64,000 bases of DNA, from contig BSBG01000005.1 in assembly GCA_030159235.1 (NCBI GenBank), positions 186,001-250,000 on the forward strand. Direction: 5' to 3'. Shown piece after piece: positions 63,971-64,000 of this stretch. A program made the translations under genes and the position numbers. Below the pieces are notes generated by a model, which had not been told where the DNA came from, did not search any database, and saw only the letters and a program-made list of their open reading frames with translations. This stretch comes from Bacillus safensis. Its GTDB lineage: Bacteria > Bacillota > Bacilli > Bacillales > Bacillaceae. Numbering within the stretch: position 1 is the first letter of the stretch; every line of letters begins with the position of its first letter.

Positions 63971-64000
63971 AAGGCCTCCCAGTTATTCGGGAGGCCTTCT
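63971..64000 (+). terminator. terminator after yodJ
   Basis: AAGGCCTCCC and GGGAGGCCTT arms; the T tail is cut by the window edge. Confidence 0.85.

Overview
The window is a 64 kb piece of a low-GC Bacillus chromosome. Gene content and order follow the B. subtilis 168 segment from ypqE to yodJ almost gene by gene, and protein lengths match that species closely. Several insertions and losses, plus a dispersed hairpin repeat, point to the B. pumilus / safensis / altitudinis group rather than B. subtilis. The species is an inference. Names given to genes are based on recognised protein features plus position; no search was run. I see no tRNA, no CRISPR array, no insertion sequence and no prophage.

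Region by region. 1-16.4 kb: a small Hsp20-like protein, a PTS EIIA-like protein, an old-yellow-enzyme homologue, the mrfA-mrfB DNA repair pair, cotD, ypsA-gpsB (cell division), rnpB (RNase P RNA), an rRNA methyltransferase, a DinG-type helicase, an M32 carboxypeptidase, then xpt-pbuX behind twin PurBoxes and a guanine riboswitch. A polysaccharide deacetylase and an orphan gene follow. 17-28 kb: a 390-base gap with two candidate small RNAs, the bcsA-ypbQ alkylpyrone pair, a Fur-controlled micro-protein, dynA, fen, the overlooked spore gene sspL, two RNase H-like genes around a queuosine-precursor transporter, degR behind a SigD-type promoter, and cspD. 28-38 kb: ugtP, metA, an fhs gene, bsaA, ypgQ, ypgR, ilvD, the bacilliredoxin brxA and ypiP. 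38-51 kb: ypjP, ypjQ, thyB-dfrA-ypkP, yplQ, yplP, ilvA, ypmP, a DegV/FakB protein, the ypmQRST envelope group, ypoP and msrA-msrB.

51-58 kb is the most distinctive part. In B. subtilis 168 the spore polysaccharide gene spsM is split by the SPbeta prophage; here spsM is one intact frame and still carries a 16-base site close to the SPbeta attachment core. A cytidylyltransferase-like gene, cgeB-cgeA and the divergent cgeC-cgeD (outer spore surface glycosylation) follow. Where B. subtilis has yodPQRST and cgeE, this genome has one sigma-54 activator gene directly upstream of kamA, with a textbook -24/-12 promoter between them. 59-64 kb returns to the B. subtilis order: yokU, yozE, yodN, yozD, yodM, yodL, deoD, yodJ.

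Themes that tie genes together: spore coat and surface (cotD, sspL, spsM, cge genes), purine salvage (xpt, pbuX, deoD), folate and one-carbon supply (fhs, thyB, dfrA), branched-chain amino acids (ilvD, ilvA), and thiol or methionine redox repair (brxA, bsaA, msrA, msrB, ypmQ).
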